Below, piece by piece: positions 17,977-26,858 of a stretch of 64,000 nt of DNA. The notes beneath the pieces were generated by a model. That model saw only the letters and a program-made list of their open reading frames with translations. It did no database searches and was not told the DNA's origin. The position numbers were made by a program, and so were the translations under genes. The stretch's first letter is position 1, and each line of letters begins with the position of its first letter. Origin of the DNA: Betaproteobacteria bacterium (GTDB lineage Bacteria > Pseudomonadota > Gammaproteobacteria > Burkholderiales > Sulfuricellaceae); contig JAJFTF010000031.1 in assembly GCA_021373185.1 (NCBI GenBank), forward strand, positions 88,612-152,611, given 5' to 3'.

Positions 17977-18738
17977 ATGAAGGTCATCTTACTTGCCGGT
18001 GGTTTCGGCACACGTCTGGCCGAATACACCGATATCATTCCAAAACCGATGGTGCCGGTCGGTGGTAAGCCGATCCTTTGGCACATTATGCAGACCTATG
18101 CCCACTTTGGGCACAAGGATTTTTATGTCGCATTGGGTTACAAGGCCGAGGTGATCAAGGAATATTTCCTCAATTACCGTGCGCTTAATGCCGATTTTAC
18201 GGTGGATCTTGCATCGGGTGGCGTCACGCCGCACCAGGTCGATTCTGTGGATTGGCGAGTGACCTTGGTCAATACGGGTGACGCTTCAATGACTGGTGGT
18301 CGTGTCAAGCGTATGCGGTCATTTGTTGGCGATGAGACTTGCATGCTGACCTATGGTGATGGAGTGGCAGATATTGATCTAGATGCGTTACTGGCTTTCC
18401 ATCGCAGCCACGGTAAGATAGTCACTGTGTCTGCTGTTCGACCTGCCGCCCGTTTTGGTGAGTTGGAACTGGAGGATGGGCGTGTAGCCAATTTCCAGGA
18501 AAAGCCCCAGTTGCATGAGGGGTGGATCAATGGCGGTTATTTTGTGATTGAGCCAGCGTTCTTCGATTTGATCGCGGGTGATAGCACTCTGTTGGAGCGA
18601 GAACCTTTGGAACAAGCTACCCAAGCAGGTGAGTTGATGGCGTACCGCCATGATGGTTTTTGGCATTGCATGGACACCAAGCGTGACCATGAGTTACTGG
18701 AATCACTATGGGCTAAGGGCGCGCCTTGGGCTGTTTAG
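17977..18738 (+). CDS. rfbF: Glucose-1-phosphate cytidylyltransferase
   Basis: A 253-residue sugar nucleotidyltransferase. The N-terminus ILLAGGFGTRLAEYTD is the nucleotide-binding loop; PKPMVPVGGKPILWHIM follows with the catalytic lysine; LTYGDGVADIDLDALL holds the metal-binding Asp; NFQEKPQLHEGWINGGYFV is the RfbF-type substrate region. Makes CDP-glucose from CTP and glucose-1-phosphate, the substrate for the adjacent dehydratase. Three bases after the cupin stop. Family assignment is very clear. Confidence 0.95.
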   Translation: MKVILLAGGFGTRLAEYTDIIPKPMVPVGGKPILWHIMQTYAHFGHKDFYVALGYKAEVIKEYFLNYRALNADFTVDLASGGVTPHQVDSVDWRVTLVNTGDASMTGGRVKRMRSFVGDETCMLTYGDGVADIDLDALLAFHRSHGKIVTVSAVRPAARFGELELEDGRVANFQEKPQLHEGWINGGYFVIEPAFFDLIAGDSTLLEREPLEQATQAGELMAYRHDGFWHCMDTKRDHELLESLWAKGAPWAV

Positions 18739-18747
18739 ATTAAATTC

Positions 18748-19692
18748 ATGCGCATACTAATTAGCGGTGGGTTGGGTTTTGTCGGTGGCCGGGTTGCTTT
18801 GTATTTGCAACAGGCTGGGCATCAAATCATTCTCGGTTCACGCAAAGCCAAGTGTCCACCCGATTGGTTGCCCCAAGCGGAAGTGGCGCAAATTAATTGG
18901 GGGGACGGCCAGGCGTTAGAACACAGTTGTAGTGGGGTTGATGTGGTGATTCAAGCGGCGGGAATGAATGCGCAGGATTGTGGCGCTGACCCAGTTGCTG
19001 CACTGGAATTTAACGGACTGGCGACCGCGCGTTTGCTTACTTCCGCAGTTCGTGCGGGTGTGCAGCGCTTTATCTATTTATCCACGGCCCATGTGTATGC
19101 TAGTCCGCTCATTGGCATCATTACAGAAGACACCTGTCCGCGCAATTTGCATCCTTATGCCGCTAGTCATTTTGCAGGTGAGAATGCTGTATTGGGTGCT
19201 GGCCAGTGTGGGCAAATTGAAGGCATTGTGTTGCGTCTTTCCAATGCCTTTGGTGTGCCTGTGCACGCCGATGTAAATTGTTGGACGCTGCTTGTAAATG
19301 ATCTTTGTCGCCAAGCGGTGCAGACTCGTAAGTTGGTATTGCATACGAGCGGGCTTCAGCAAAGAGATTTCATCACACTGACGGATGTCGAGCGAGCAGT
19401 GGAGCATCTACTCGGGCTGCGCCAGGCAGATTGCGGGGATGGGGTGTTCAATCTTGGCGGAGATAACCCGATTTCGGTATGGGATATGGCGCAGAAGATT
19501 GCCAGTCGGAGCCAAATGATTTTAGGTTATCTGCCAGCTATAGAACGGCCCGTGCCGCAATCCGGCGAGAAGGTGGATGCCCTGAATTACAGCTCCAGCA
19601 AACTTCAGAAGACAGGTTTTGTTTTGAAGGGTGATTTGGACGAGGAGATTGATAGAACCCTTCTGGCTTGCGGGCAGGGGTGGGGGCGCTAG
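18748..19692 (+). CDS. NAD-dependent epimerase/dehydratase with His in place of the catalytic Lys
   Basis: A 314-residue extended SDR with the NAD motif ISGGLGFVGGRVA. The expected Tyr-x-x-x-Lys reads Tyr137-Ala-Ala-Ser-His141 (HPYAASHFAGE), so the usual Lys is His; the Ser/Thr-containing YLSTAHVYAS strand is intact. Coming right after rfbF and with no RfbH-type 3-dehydrase nearby, it is a candidate 4-ketoreductase finishing a CDP-6-deoxyhexose. The substitution could be a subfamily trait or could reduce catalysis. Starts nine bases after rfbF. Confidence 0.8.
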   Translation: MRILISGGLGFVGGRVALYLQQAGHQIILGSRKAKCPPDWLPQAEVAQINWGDGQALEHSCSGVDVVIQAAGMNAQDCGADPVAALEFNGLATARLLTSAVRAGVQRFIYLSTAHVYASPLIGIITEDTCPRNLHPYAASHFAGENAVLGAGQCGQIEGIVLRLSNAFGVPVHADVNCWTLLVNDLCRQAVQTRKLVLHTSGLQQRDFITLTDVERAVEHLLGLRQADCGDGVFNLGGDNPISVWDMAQKIASRSQMILGYLPAIERPVPQSGEKVDALNYSSSKLQKTGFVLKGDLDEEIDRTLLACGQGWGR

Positions 19693-19696
19693 GCGG

Positions 19697-20611
19697 ATGA
19701 TGTCGCAGGAAAATCAAGTGCCATTCCCCCGGGTGTCAGTGTTGATGACTATCTATAATGCGGCGCCTTACCTTCGAGCCGCCATTGATAGCCTCATCGG
19801 CCAGTCATTTCATGACTGGGAATTGATCGCCGTGGAGAATGGCTCAACGGATACCTCATTGTCTGTTCTGAAGAGTTATTTAGATTCCAGGGTGAAGGTA
19901 TTCCCATTAGAAAAAAATATAGGTCGAACGCCCGCACTTCGTTTTGCTTTTGATCAAGCGCAGGGTGATTACATTGCAATTTTGGATGCAGACGATATTT
20001 CATCGCCGGATCGATTGGTTCGACAAGTAGAGTTTTTGGATCGACACACTGATGTGGCTCTCGTGGGAGCATGGGCGCACTACATAGACGAACATGGCAA
20101 AGTATTTGATGAATTTGAACCTCCTGTGGATCAAGAAGAGCTACAGGATTGTTTGGGATGGATCAATCCCATTGTGCATTCCTCTGCTATGTATCGACGG
20201 CAATTGGCCCAAGAGGCTGGGGGATACCCCCCAAACTTTGTGTGGGCACAAGACTTTGGTTTAACGCTGGCGCTGGCTCAGCGTGCCAAGATTGCCATGA
20301 TTGACGATTATCTTTGTCAGATAAGAGTGTTGGCTGCTAGCATGACCAGATCCAAAAAATATCAAGTCCTCGTCGCTGAAGAGACAAAAATGCTGTTTCA
20401 GCGGGCGGCGGATTTGCTTGAATTAAGTGCCAAGGGGTGCCGATTAAATCGCCGCGCCATTGCAATCGCCGAGATCAGGCTTGGGATCGCTACTTTAAGA
20501 AATGACTTAATTTTAGCGGGCGTGAAAATGGTTTTACGTGGATTTATTTCATCCCCGTCTGCTCTTTGGGGTAATGGCCCAGTGCGTCGATTTTTTGGGG
20601 CAAAATACTGA
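19697..20611 (+). CDS. Family 2 glycosyltransferase
   Basis: About 304 residues. The GT-A fold is shown by VSVLMTIYNAAPYLRAAIDS, VENGSTDTSL, and the metal-binding ILDADD (DxD). Later WAQDFGLTLALAQ fits the acceptor-side acidic residue. It probably adds the CDP-derived or another sugar to the growing repeat unit on the cytoplasmic face. The ATG at 19697, four bases after the previous stop, is preferred over an upstream in-frame ATG inside the SDR gene. A short hydrophobic tail near the C-terminus may contact the membrane. Confidence 0.88.
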   Translation: MMSQENQVPFPRVSVLMTIYNAAPYLRAAIDSLIGQSFHDWELIAVENGSTDTSLSVLKSYLDSRVKVFPLEKNIGRTPALRFAFDQAQGDYIAILDADDISSPDRLVRQVEFLDRHTDVALVGAWAHYIDEHGKVFDEFEPPVDQEELQDCLGWINPIVHSSAMYRRQLAQEAGGYPPNFVWAQDFGLTLALAQRAKIAMIDDYLCQIRVLAASMTRSKKYQVLVAEETKMLFQRAADLLELSAKGCRLNRRAIAIAEIRLGIATLRNDLILAGVKMVLRGFISSPSALWGNGPVRRFFGAKY

Positions 20612-20658
20612 ATGGGCATATTTAAGTCCTACATTCTGGATTCGGCGAGTAAATCGAT

Positions 20659-21615
20659 ATGCTAGTTGCGGTCACTGGCGGAACTGGATTCATTGGAAAA
20701 AAATTGGTTACACGCCTTGTCGGGCAAGGCGATACAGTTCGGCTATTAACACGCCGTTCAACGACGTCCGAAAAATCTTCTTTGCTGGAGATGCATGAGT
20801 GTGACCTGGTCGCGGTGGGAGTTAATGAGCTCTCGTCAATGCTAGAAGGAGTGGATGTTCTTTATCATTGTGCGGGACAATTGACCAACACAAGCGTCAT
20901 GCGGGAATTGCATGTCAATGCCACCCGTAAATTGGCAGAGGCGGCTTCTGGCCGAATTAAGCACTGGGTTCAGCTTAGCAGTGTAGGCGTATATGGCCCT
21001 GTGTCGGAGGGGAGCGTAACAGAAGAGACTCCGTTAAGTCCCGTTGGGGATTATGAGATTACCAAAACAGAGTCGGATCGAATTGTGGTTGAGGCGGCTA
21101 ACCGGGGAGCCTTCAGCTATTCGATTTTGCGCCCATCAAATGTGTTTGGTGCCGACATGAGTAACCAGTCCCTGTTCGGGATGGTTGATATGATTAATAA
21201 AGGGCTGTTTTTCTTTATCGGGAAGCCTGGTGCATCGGCGAATTATATTCATGTCGATAACGTGGTCGAAGGCCTGATACGCTGTGGAACAATACCGGCA
21301 GCTAAGGGTAGGGTCTACAATCTTTCCGATTACTGCGATCTGGAACTGTTTGTTTCTTATATTTGCCGTGCATTGGGCAAGGACTCACCCCAATTGCGCC
21401 TGCCATTACAACCGGCGCGCTGGCTGGCAAAGCTGGCTGCCATTGTTCCCGTTTTCCCGCTGACAGCGTCGAGGGTAAACGCCTTGACCAATCGTAGCCG
21501 CTATTCCACTCTACGCATTGAAAAGGAGCTTGGATATGTTGCGACTGTCACTTTGGAAGCGGGGATGCAAGAGATGGTCGCCGCATGGAAAATGACGCGT
21601 CAGCACGCAAGTTAG
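20659..21615 (+). CDS. NAD-dependent epimerase/dehydratase (extended SDR)
   Basis: A 318-residue extended SDR: NAD motif VAVTGGTGFIGKKLV, active-site Ser-Ser in QLSSVGVYGP, and Tyr-x-x-x-Lys in DYEITKTESDR. ILRPSNVFGADMSNQSL is the substrate-domain block. Preceded by 47 non-coding bases. It modifies a nucleotide sugar; UDP-glucose-4-epimerase-like or 4-reductase activity is equally possible. The gene lies where composition begins to shift to higher GC. Confidence 0.83.
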   Translation: MLVAVTGGTGFIGKKLVTRLVGQGDTVRLLTRRSTTSEKSSLLEMHECDLVAVGVNELSSMLEGVDVLYHCAGQLTNTSVMRELHVNATRKLAEAASGRIKHWVQLSSVGVYGPVSEGSVTEETPLSPVGDYEITKTESDRIVVEAANRGAFSYSILRPSNVFGADMSNQSLFGMVDMINKGLFFFIGKPGASANYIHVDNVVEGLIRCGTIPAAKGRVYNLSDYCDLELFVSYICRALGKDSPQLRLPLQPARWLAKLAAIVPVFPLTASRVNALTNRSRYSTLRIEKELGYVATVTLEAGMQEMVAAWKMTRQHAS

Positions 21616-21625
21616 CGGATCGATA

Positions 21626-22795
21626 ATGCGTATTTGTCGCGTAACCACGGTCCCGTTTTTCCTCCTCCATCATTTGCACGACCAAATCCAGGCGGCCATC
21701 GGAGCCGGGAACGAGGTGATTCTTGTTTCCAGCAACGATCCGGATGCAGCAAAGCTGGAAGCCATATTTGCCGCAAAATTTCATGCCATAGAAATTCCGC
21801 GAAAGATTTCTCTTTACGCGGACTTACTTGCGCTTATCCGGTTGTACCGTTTTTTTCGCGTATCTAATTTCGACATTGTTCACTCGGCCACGCCCAAGGC
21901 CGGACTGCTATGCGCAATAGCCGGATTGTGGGCGGGTGTCCCGGTCAGGCTGCATACCTTTACCGGGCAACCCTGGGCAAATCTGCGCGGTACTGTGAGA
22001 TGGGTCGCCAAGCTGTGCGATTGGCTGATCGTGAAACTCAATACCCGCTGTTACACCGACAGCGTGTCGCAACGCGCATTTCTGGCGGCGGAAGGCATTG
22101 CCAGTGAGGGCAGGCTGGTCGTCCTCGGCGCGGGTTCGCTGGCAGGCGTGGATTTGCAGAAATTTGATTCAGCTCGCTTTGACAAAAAAGCCATAAAGGA
22201 CGAATTGAACCTTCCTGAAGAAACGAAGGTGATTGCATTTGTCGGGCGAGTGACAAGGGATAAAGGGGTCGTGGAACTGATTACCGCTTTTGAACAATTG
22301 CGATCAAGCGGAATGAATGTTTGTTTATTGCTGGTCGGCCCTTTCGAGCCGGAACGGGATCCCCTGCCGGAGCCGATCGTTCGGGAGTTGCTCGGCAACC
22401 CACATGTACGGGTGATTGGCTATGCCCAGAACCCGGAAAAATATCTGGCCGTTGCCGATTTGCTTTGCCTGCCGAGTTATCGGGAAGGCTTTGGCAACGT
22501 GGTCATCGAGGCGGCGGCGATGGGTGTACCCGCCGTGGCGACACAAATTGTCGGCCTCTGCGATTCGGTGGCAGATGGCGTCACGGGCATTCTGGTGGCG
22601 CCAAGGGATGCCGAGGCCTTGGTCGGCGCATTGGACACTCTGCTAACGGATGACGGCAAAAGGGTTAAAATGGCAAACGAGGCCAAGGCAAGGGCGACAA
22701 GGCTGTTTGATTCGAAGGTGGTCAACGCGCTGATGCTGGATGAATACAAAAGTTTGACCGGGGATCGGGAGCATGGGCGGCTCACCCGGAAATGA
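21626..22795 (+). CDS. Family 4 glycosyltransferase
   Basis: A 389-residue GT-B transferase. The C-terminal nucleotide-binding half has AFVGRVTRDKGVVELITAFE and the Glu-x7-Glu motif in REGFGNVVIEAAAMGVP. The N-terminal half is typical (FDIVHSATPKAGLLCAIAG). It adds a hexose or N-acetylhexosamine to the lipid-linked glycan, similar to WbpH/PglA-type enzymes that act next after the initiating transferase. Starts 10 bases after the SDR. Donor unknown. Confidence 0.9.
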   Translation: MRICRVTTVPFFLLHHLHDQIQAAIGAGNEVILVSSNDPDAAKLEAIFAAKFHAIEIPRKISLYADLLALIRLYRFFRVSNFDIVHSATPKAGLLCAIAGLWAGVPVRLHTFTGQPWANLRGTVRWVAKLCDWLIVKLNTRCYTDSVSQRAFLAAEGIASEGRLVVLGAGSLAGVDLQKFDSARFDKKAIKDELNLPEETKVIAFVGRVTRDKGVVELITAFEQLRSSGMNVCLLLVGPFEPERDPLPEPIVRELLGNPHVRVIGYAQNPEKYLAVADLLCLPSYREGFGNVVIEAAAMGVPAVATQIVGLCDSVADGVTGILVAPRDAEALVGALDTLLTDDGKRVKMANEAKARATRLFDSKVVNALMLDEYKSLTGDREHGRLTRK

Positions 22796-22832
22796 GCATT
22801 TCCGATTTTATCAGGCTGGGTTTGCGCGCGTT

Positions 22833-23795
22833 ATGACGAATGTTTTAGTAACAGGTTCCAGCGGTTTTATCGGGAAGGGACTGTGTGCATCGCTGAGCTT
22901 GGCCGGATACGGCGTGATTAGGGCTGTCCGGCAATTGCGCGACATGGAGGCGCAACGCGGGGATGGCGGCCAGTGCGTGGCAGTCGGCAACATCGGGCCG
23001 GACACGGATTGGAGCCAAGCCTTGGCGGGGGCCGATACCGTCTTTCACCTTGCAGCGCGTGTGCATGTCATGAAGGAGCGGGCCTCCGACCCGCTGGCGG
23101 CGTTTCGAGCCGTAAATGTGGCGGGAACGGAAAATCTGGCGCGTTCGGCAGCAAAATATGGCGTAAAACGACTGGTTTATTTGAGTTCCATCAAGGTGAA
23201 CGGGGAGTCGACAACGCGAGACGCTTTCACCGAAAGCGATGCGCCGCACCCCCAGGATGCCTATGCAATTTCAAAGTGGGAGGCGGAGCAAAAGTTGCAT
23301 GAGATTACGGCGGAAACCGGGCTGGAGATCGTCGTTATCCGTCCGCCGCTGGTTTATGGGGCGGGTGTGGGCGGCAACTTCATCCGCCTTCTGCAAGGAA
23401 TTGATCGTGGAATTCCCCTTCCTTTTGCATCTGTAAGGAATCGGCGCAGCCTGGTTTTTCTCGGCAACTTGATCGACGCATTGGTTGTGTGTGCGACTCA
23501 TCCCGCTGCTGCGGGGAAGACGTACCTGATTAGCGATGGCGAGAATGTTTCGACACCCGAACTGATAGAGCGTGTTGCCGTTGCATTGGGGCGACCGGCA
23601 CGATTGTTTCCTGTCCATGCTGGGCTGATGCGGCTTGCCGGGGCCGTTTTCGGCAAATCTGCCGCAGTCGAGCGGCTGTTGAGCTCGCTCGCAGTGGACA
23701 ATGCCGCGATTCGCCGCGAACTGGGTTGGGTTCCGCCTTATTCGATGGCGCAGGGTCTGGCGGAAACGGCGAATTGGTATAAGGCGGGGTCATAA
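22833..23795 (+). CDS. UDP-4-keto-6-deoxy-GlcNAc reductase-like SDR (WbpV/WreQ-like)
   Basis: About 320 residues. NAD motif NVLVTGSSGFIGKGLC; Ser-Ser-Ile in YLSSIKVNGES; Tyr-x-x-x-Lys in DAYAISKWEAEQK; VIRPPLVYGAGVGGNF is characteristic of this reductase/epimerase group. Sitting next to a WbpL-like transferase and WbpM, it should reduce the 4-keto product of WbpM to UDP-QuiNAc or UDP-FucNAc. The ATG at 22833 is chosen since it places the NAD motif at residue 4; an upstream start would overlap the GT4 end. Confidence 0.83.
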   Translation: MTNVLVTGSSGFIGKGLCASLSLAGYGVIRAVRQLRDMEAQRGDGGQCVAVGNIGPDTDWSQALAGADTVFHLAARVHVMKERASDPLAAFRAVNVAGTENLARSAAKYGVKRLVYLSSIKVNGESTTRDAFTESDAPHPQDAYAISKWEAEQKLHEITAETGLEIVVIRPPLVYGAGVGGNFIRLLQGIDRGIPLPFASVRNRRSLVFLGNLIDALVVCATHPAAAGKTYLISDGENVSTPELIERVAVALGRPARLFPVHAGLMRLAGAVFGKSAAVERLLSSLAVDNAAIRRELGWVPPYSMAQGLAETANWYKAGS

Positions 23796-23797
23796 AG

Positions 23798-24379
23798 ATG
23801 CGGCGACCGGAATACCGAGGAAAACGGACTTTGGATGTGCTGTTTGCTGTGGCGGCGTTGATGCTGGCTTGGGTGTTGATGCTATCGTTGGCGCTACTGG
23901 TAAAATTGACGTCGCCAGGGCCGGTTTTTTACTGGTCGAATCGTGTCGGGCGAGAAAACCGCATTTTTCGCATGCCAAAATTCCGCACCATGCGCCTGGA
24001 TACGCCCGCCGTGGCAACCCATTTGCTTAACGGGCCGGAGCAATATCTGACCCCGGTCGGCGGCTTTTTGCGCAGAACCAGCCTGGATGAGTTGCCCCAG
24101 ATATGGAGTATCCTGACGGGCAAGATGAGCCTGGTCGGCCCGCGACCGGCATTGTTCAATCAGGATGACCTGGTTGCCCAGCGCACGGAAGTCGGGGTGC
24201 ACCATCTTGTTCCGGGGCTTACCGGGTGGGCGCAGATAAATGGTCGGGATGAGCTGCCTATTCCACGGAAGGTGCAGCTGGATGTGGAGTATCTGCAGAA
24301 CATTTCGTTATTTCTGGATTTAAAGATTATTTTTCTTACTTTCGTTAAAGTGCTGAAGCGCGACGGTGTTTCCCATTGA
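23798..24379 (+). CDS. Undecaprenyl-phosphate sugar-1-phosphate transferase (small PGT, WbpL/WcaJ C-terminal type)
   Basis: A 193-residue monotopic phosphoglycosyl transferase (bacterial sugar transferase family). It has one N-terminal hydrophobic helix (about 13-35), then the catalytic core: FRMPKFRTM, LRRTSLDELPQIWSILTGKM with the Asp-Glu dyad, VGPRPAL, and PGLTGWAQINGRD. It transfers a sugar-1-phosphate to undecaprenyl phosphate, starting the repeat unit on the inner membrane. Two bases after the reductase stop. Likely donor: the UDP-QuiNAc/FucNAc made by its neighbours. Confidence 0.92.
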   Translation: MRRPEYRGKRTLDVLFAVAALMLAWVLMLSLALLVKLTSPGPVFYWSNRVGRENRIFRMPKFRTMRLDTPAVATHLLNGPEQYLTPVGGFLRRTSLDELPQIWSILTGKMSLVGPRPALFNQDDLVAQRTEVGVHHLVPGLTGWAQINGRDELPIPRKVQLDVEYLQNISLFLDLKIIFLTFVKVLKRDGVSH

Positions 24380-24388
24380 ATTTATGCC

Positions 24389-26230
24389 ATGCCTATGAAG
24401 TTTATTAAATACGACCCCAGGGTTCTGCTGGCATTCGGCCACGATACGGTTGCCACTGTCATCGCCTGGTATTTCGCTTATTTACTGCGGTTCAATTTCG
24501 AGATTCCTGGCGATTTTTCTCGGGGAATGATCGCAACGCTGGCCTGGGTCGTGCCCTTGCAGGCGGCTGTGTTCTGGCGTTTTGGCTTGTATCGCGGCAT
24601 CTGGCGCTATGCCAGCCTGCCGGATCTTCAGCGCATCCTGGTTGCGGTAGGGGTCGCTTCCCTGTTGATACCCCTGATTATTTTAATGCTGCGCATACCA
24701 GTGGTAGTGCCGCGCTCGGTGCTGGTGCTCGACCCGATATTGCTGATATTGATGATGGGCGGCAGCCGTCTGCTGTACCGAGCATGGAAAGAGCATCGAA
24801 TTTACGGATTGCTGAACCGGCAGGGCGATCCAGTATTGGTGTTGGGTGCAGGTGACGCGGCGGTCAGCCTGGTCAAGGATCTGGGTCGCAGCCAGGAATG
24901 GAGGGTGGTCGGCTTGCTTGATGATAATTCAAGCAAGCATGACCGCATGTTGCATGGTATCCGAGTCTTGGGCACGCTGGATGAATTGCCGGCTTTTGCC
25001 AATAAACTGGGCGTGAAACACGCAATTATTGCCTTGCCATCGGCGTCTCATTCCGTTCGTCGTCGCGCGGCGCAACTGTGCAGTGAAGCCGGGATCAAGG
25101 CGCTGACCGTGCCCGCTTTCGATGATTTAATGAATGGCAAAGTCACCGTTTCGCAGGTCAGAAATGTGGAGCTGGACGACTTGCTCGGCCGAGACCCGGT
25201 CAACCTGGACGCGGATGGTTTGCAAGGCCAGTTGACGGGGCGGGTTGTCATGGTTACCGGTGCGGGCGGTTCGATCGGTTCTGAATTATGCCGCCAGATT
25301 GCCCGATTCCGACCGGAATTGCTGCTGTTGTTCGAGCTGAACGAATTCGCCCTTTACCAGATGGAACAGGAGTTCGTTTCACGCTTTCCCGATATCCGGA
25401 TTGCCTGCGCGATTGGCGATGTCAAGGATGGCGCCAGACTCGATCAAATCCTTGGCGCTTACCGGCCGGCGGTGATCTTTCATGCGGCAGCCTACAAGCA
25501 TGTGCCGCTGATGGAGCGTGAAAACACCTGGCAGGCAATCCGGAATAATGTTCTTGGCACTTATACTATCGGGTTGGCCGCGAAAAAACATGGCGCGGAA
25601 AAATTTATCCTGATCTCCACCGACAAGGCGGTTAATCCCACGAACGTGATGGGCGCCAGCAAGCGGCTTGCAGAAATGGTCTGCCAGGGATTACAGAGCG
25701 AGGATGCCACGCGCTTTGCGATGGTGCGTTTCGGCAACGTGCTGGGCAGCACGGGCAGCGTGATTCCGAAGTTCAAGGAACAGATTGCACAGGGCGGGCC
25801 GGTGACGGTCACCCATCCAGACATCATCCGCTATTTCATGTCTATCCCCGAGGCGGCGCAACTGGTGTTGCAGGCCGGCTTGATGAGCGTCGGCGGCGAG
25901 ATCTTTGTGATGGATATGGGTGAGCCGATCAGAATTGCGGATCTGGCAAAAGAGATGATCCGCCTTTCCGGGTTTGGCGAAGATGAAATAAAGATCGCGT
26001 ACAGCGGGTTGCGTCCCGGTGAAAAATTGTATGAAGAACTGCTCGCCGACGATGAACATACGATGCTGACGCCGCATGCGAAATTGCGTATTGCCAAAGC
26101 GCGAAAGGTCGATAAGGAATGGCTTGGCGCGCTAATCGCGGATATTGAGCGGCAGGGACCGATTGGCGATGAAGCGGCGAGAAGTTTTGTTTCTCGCTGG
26201 GTTCCCGAGTACCGGCCAAGCCCAGCTTGA
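24389..26230 (+). CDS. wbpM: UDP-GlcNAc 4,6-dehydratase, membrane-anchored (WbpM/CapD-like)
   Basis: A 613-residue protein. Four N-terminal transmembrane helices (within residues ~15-125) precede a first nucleotide-binding region (VLVLGAGDAAVSLVKDL) and the catalytic SDR domain (MVTGAGGSIGSELCRQI). The active site has the large-SDR Ser-Met-Lys arrangement, with ISTDKAV followed by PTNVMGASKR where Met replaces Tyr. This makes UDP-4-keto-6-deoxy-GlcNAc, feeding the reductase and sugar transferase just upstream. Length matches WbpM-type rather than short FlaA1 proteins. Confidence 0.9.
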   Translation: MPMKFIKYDPRVLLAFGHDTVATVIAWYFAYLLRFNFEIPGDFSRGMIATLAWVVPLQAAVFWRFGLYRGIWRYASLPDLQRILVAVGVASLLIPLIILMLRIPVVVPRSVLVLDPILLILMMGGSRLLYRAWKEHRIYGLLNRQGDPVLVLGAGDAAVSLVKDLGRSQEWRVVGLLDDNSSKHDRMLHGIRVLGTLDELPAFANKLGVKHAIIALPSASHSVRRRAAQLCSEAGIKALTVPAFDDLMNGKVTVSQVRNVELDDLLGRDPVNLDADGLQGQLTGRVVMVTGAGGSIGSELCRQIARFRPELLLLFELNEFALYQMEQEFVSRFPDIRIACAIGDVKDGARLDQILGAYRPAVIFHAAAYKHVPLMERENTWQAIRNNVLGTYTIGLAAKKHGAEKFILISTDKAVNPTNVMGASKRLAEMVCQGLQSEDATRFAMVRFGNVLGSTGSVIPKFKEQIAQGGPVTVTHPDIIRYFMSIPEAAQLVLQAGLMSVGGEIFVMDMGEPIRIADLAKEMIRLSGFGEDEIKIAYSGLRPGEKLYEELLADDEHTMLTPHAKLRIAKARKVDKEWLGALIADIERQGPIGDEAARSFVSRWVPEYRPSPA

Positions 26231-26279
26231 TTTGTTGCGGCTATTTTTTTATTAAATATTGTGTTTCAGGAAACTAATT

Positions 26280-26858
26280 ATGGGGTTGTTTGATACGCCG
26301 GATTTCAGGAAGAGCTTTGTTGAAAAACATAAAAATCATAAGGTGATTGATCTCGGCTGCGGGCCGAGCAAATTTCCCGGATCTATCGGTGTGGATTTCA
26401 TAAAGAGTCCCTGCGTGGATATCGTTCACAACCTGAATCAATATCCCTACCCGATTGAGCCGGGAATCGACGCGGTATTCATGAATCACGTGATCGAACA
26501 CGTCGAGGATATTCCCCGAACCATACGGGAAGTCCATCGCCTTCTTGCGCCCGGCGGCGAACTCTGGATCGCCACGCCGCACTTTACCGACAGTTCGTCC
26601 TATATCGACCCGACCCATAAATACCATCTTGGTCTGCGGAGTTTCATGCAGTTTTGCGCACCCCGCAGCGACATGTTCGTGATGGAATTGGCTTATGTCG
26701 TTCTGAAAGGGCGCTGGAAGAATCTGGGGTACGAAAAGTACATCAATACCCGGCCTTCAAAGAACGAGATTTCCCGGCGGGCAAGAATATGGGAAGACCG
26801 TTACAGTTTCACGCGCCGTGGCGCCGAGATGTTCTTCATCCTCAAGAAAACCGGCTAA
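26280..26858 (+). CDS. Class I SAM-dependent methyltransferase
   Basis: About 192 residues. Motif I KVIDLGCGPSKFPGSIGVD, then VFMNHVIEHVEDIPRTIREV and LLAPGGELWIATPHFTD. It shares PHFT, DPTH and nearby spacing with the methyltransferase at 35946-36479, so the two are paralogues. Probably methylates a sugar or lipid-linked glycan. The ATG at 26280 with an AGGAA eight bases upstream is chosen. Its stop overlaps the convergent GT9 stop by four bases, leaving no room for a terminator. Confidence 0.8.
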   Translation: MGLFDTPDFRKSFVEKHKNHKVIDLGCGPSKFPGSIGVDFIKSPCVDIVHNLNQYPYPIEPGIDAVFMNHVIEHVEDIPRTIREVHRLLAPGGELWIATPHFTDSSSYIDPTHKYHLGLRSFMQFCAPRSDMFVMELAYVVLKGRWKNLGYEKYINTRPSKNEISRRARIWEDRYSFTRRGAEMFFILKKTG

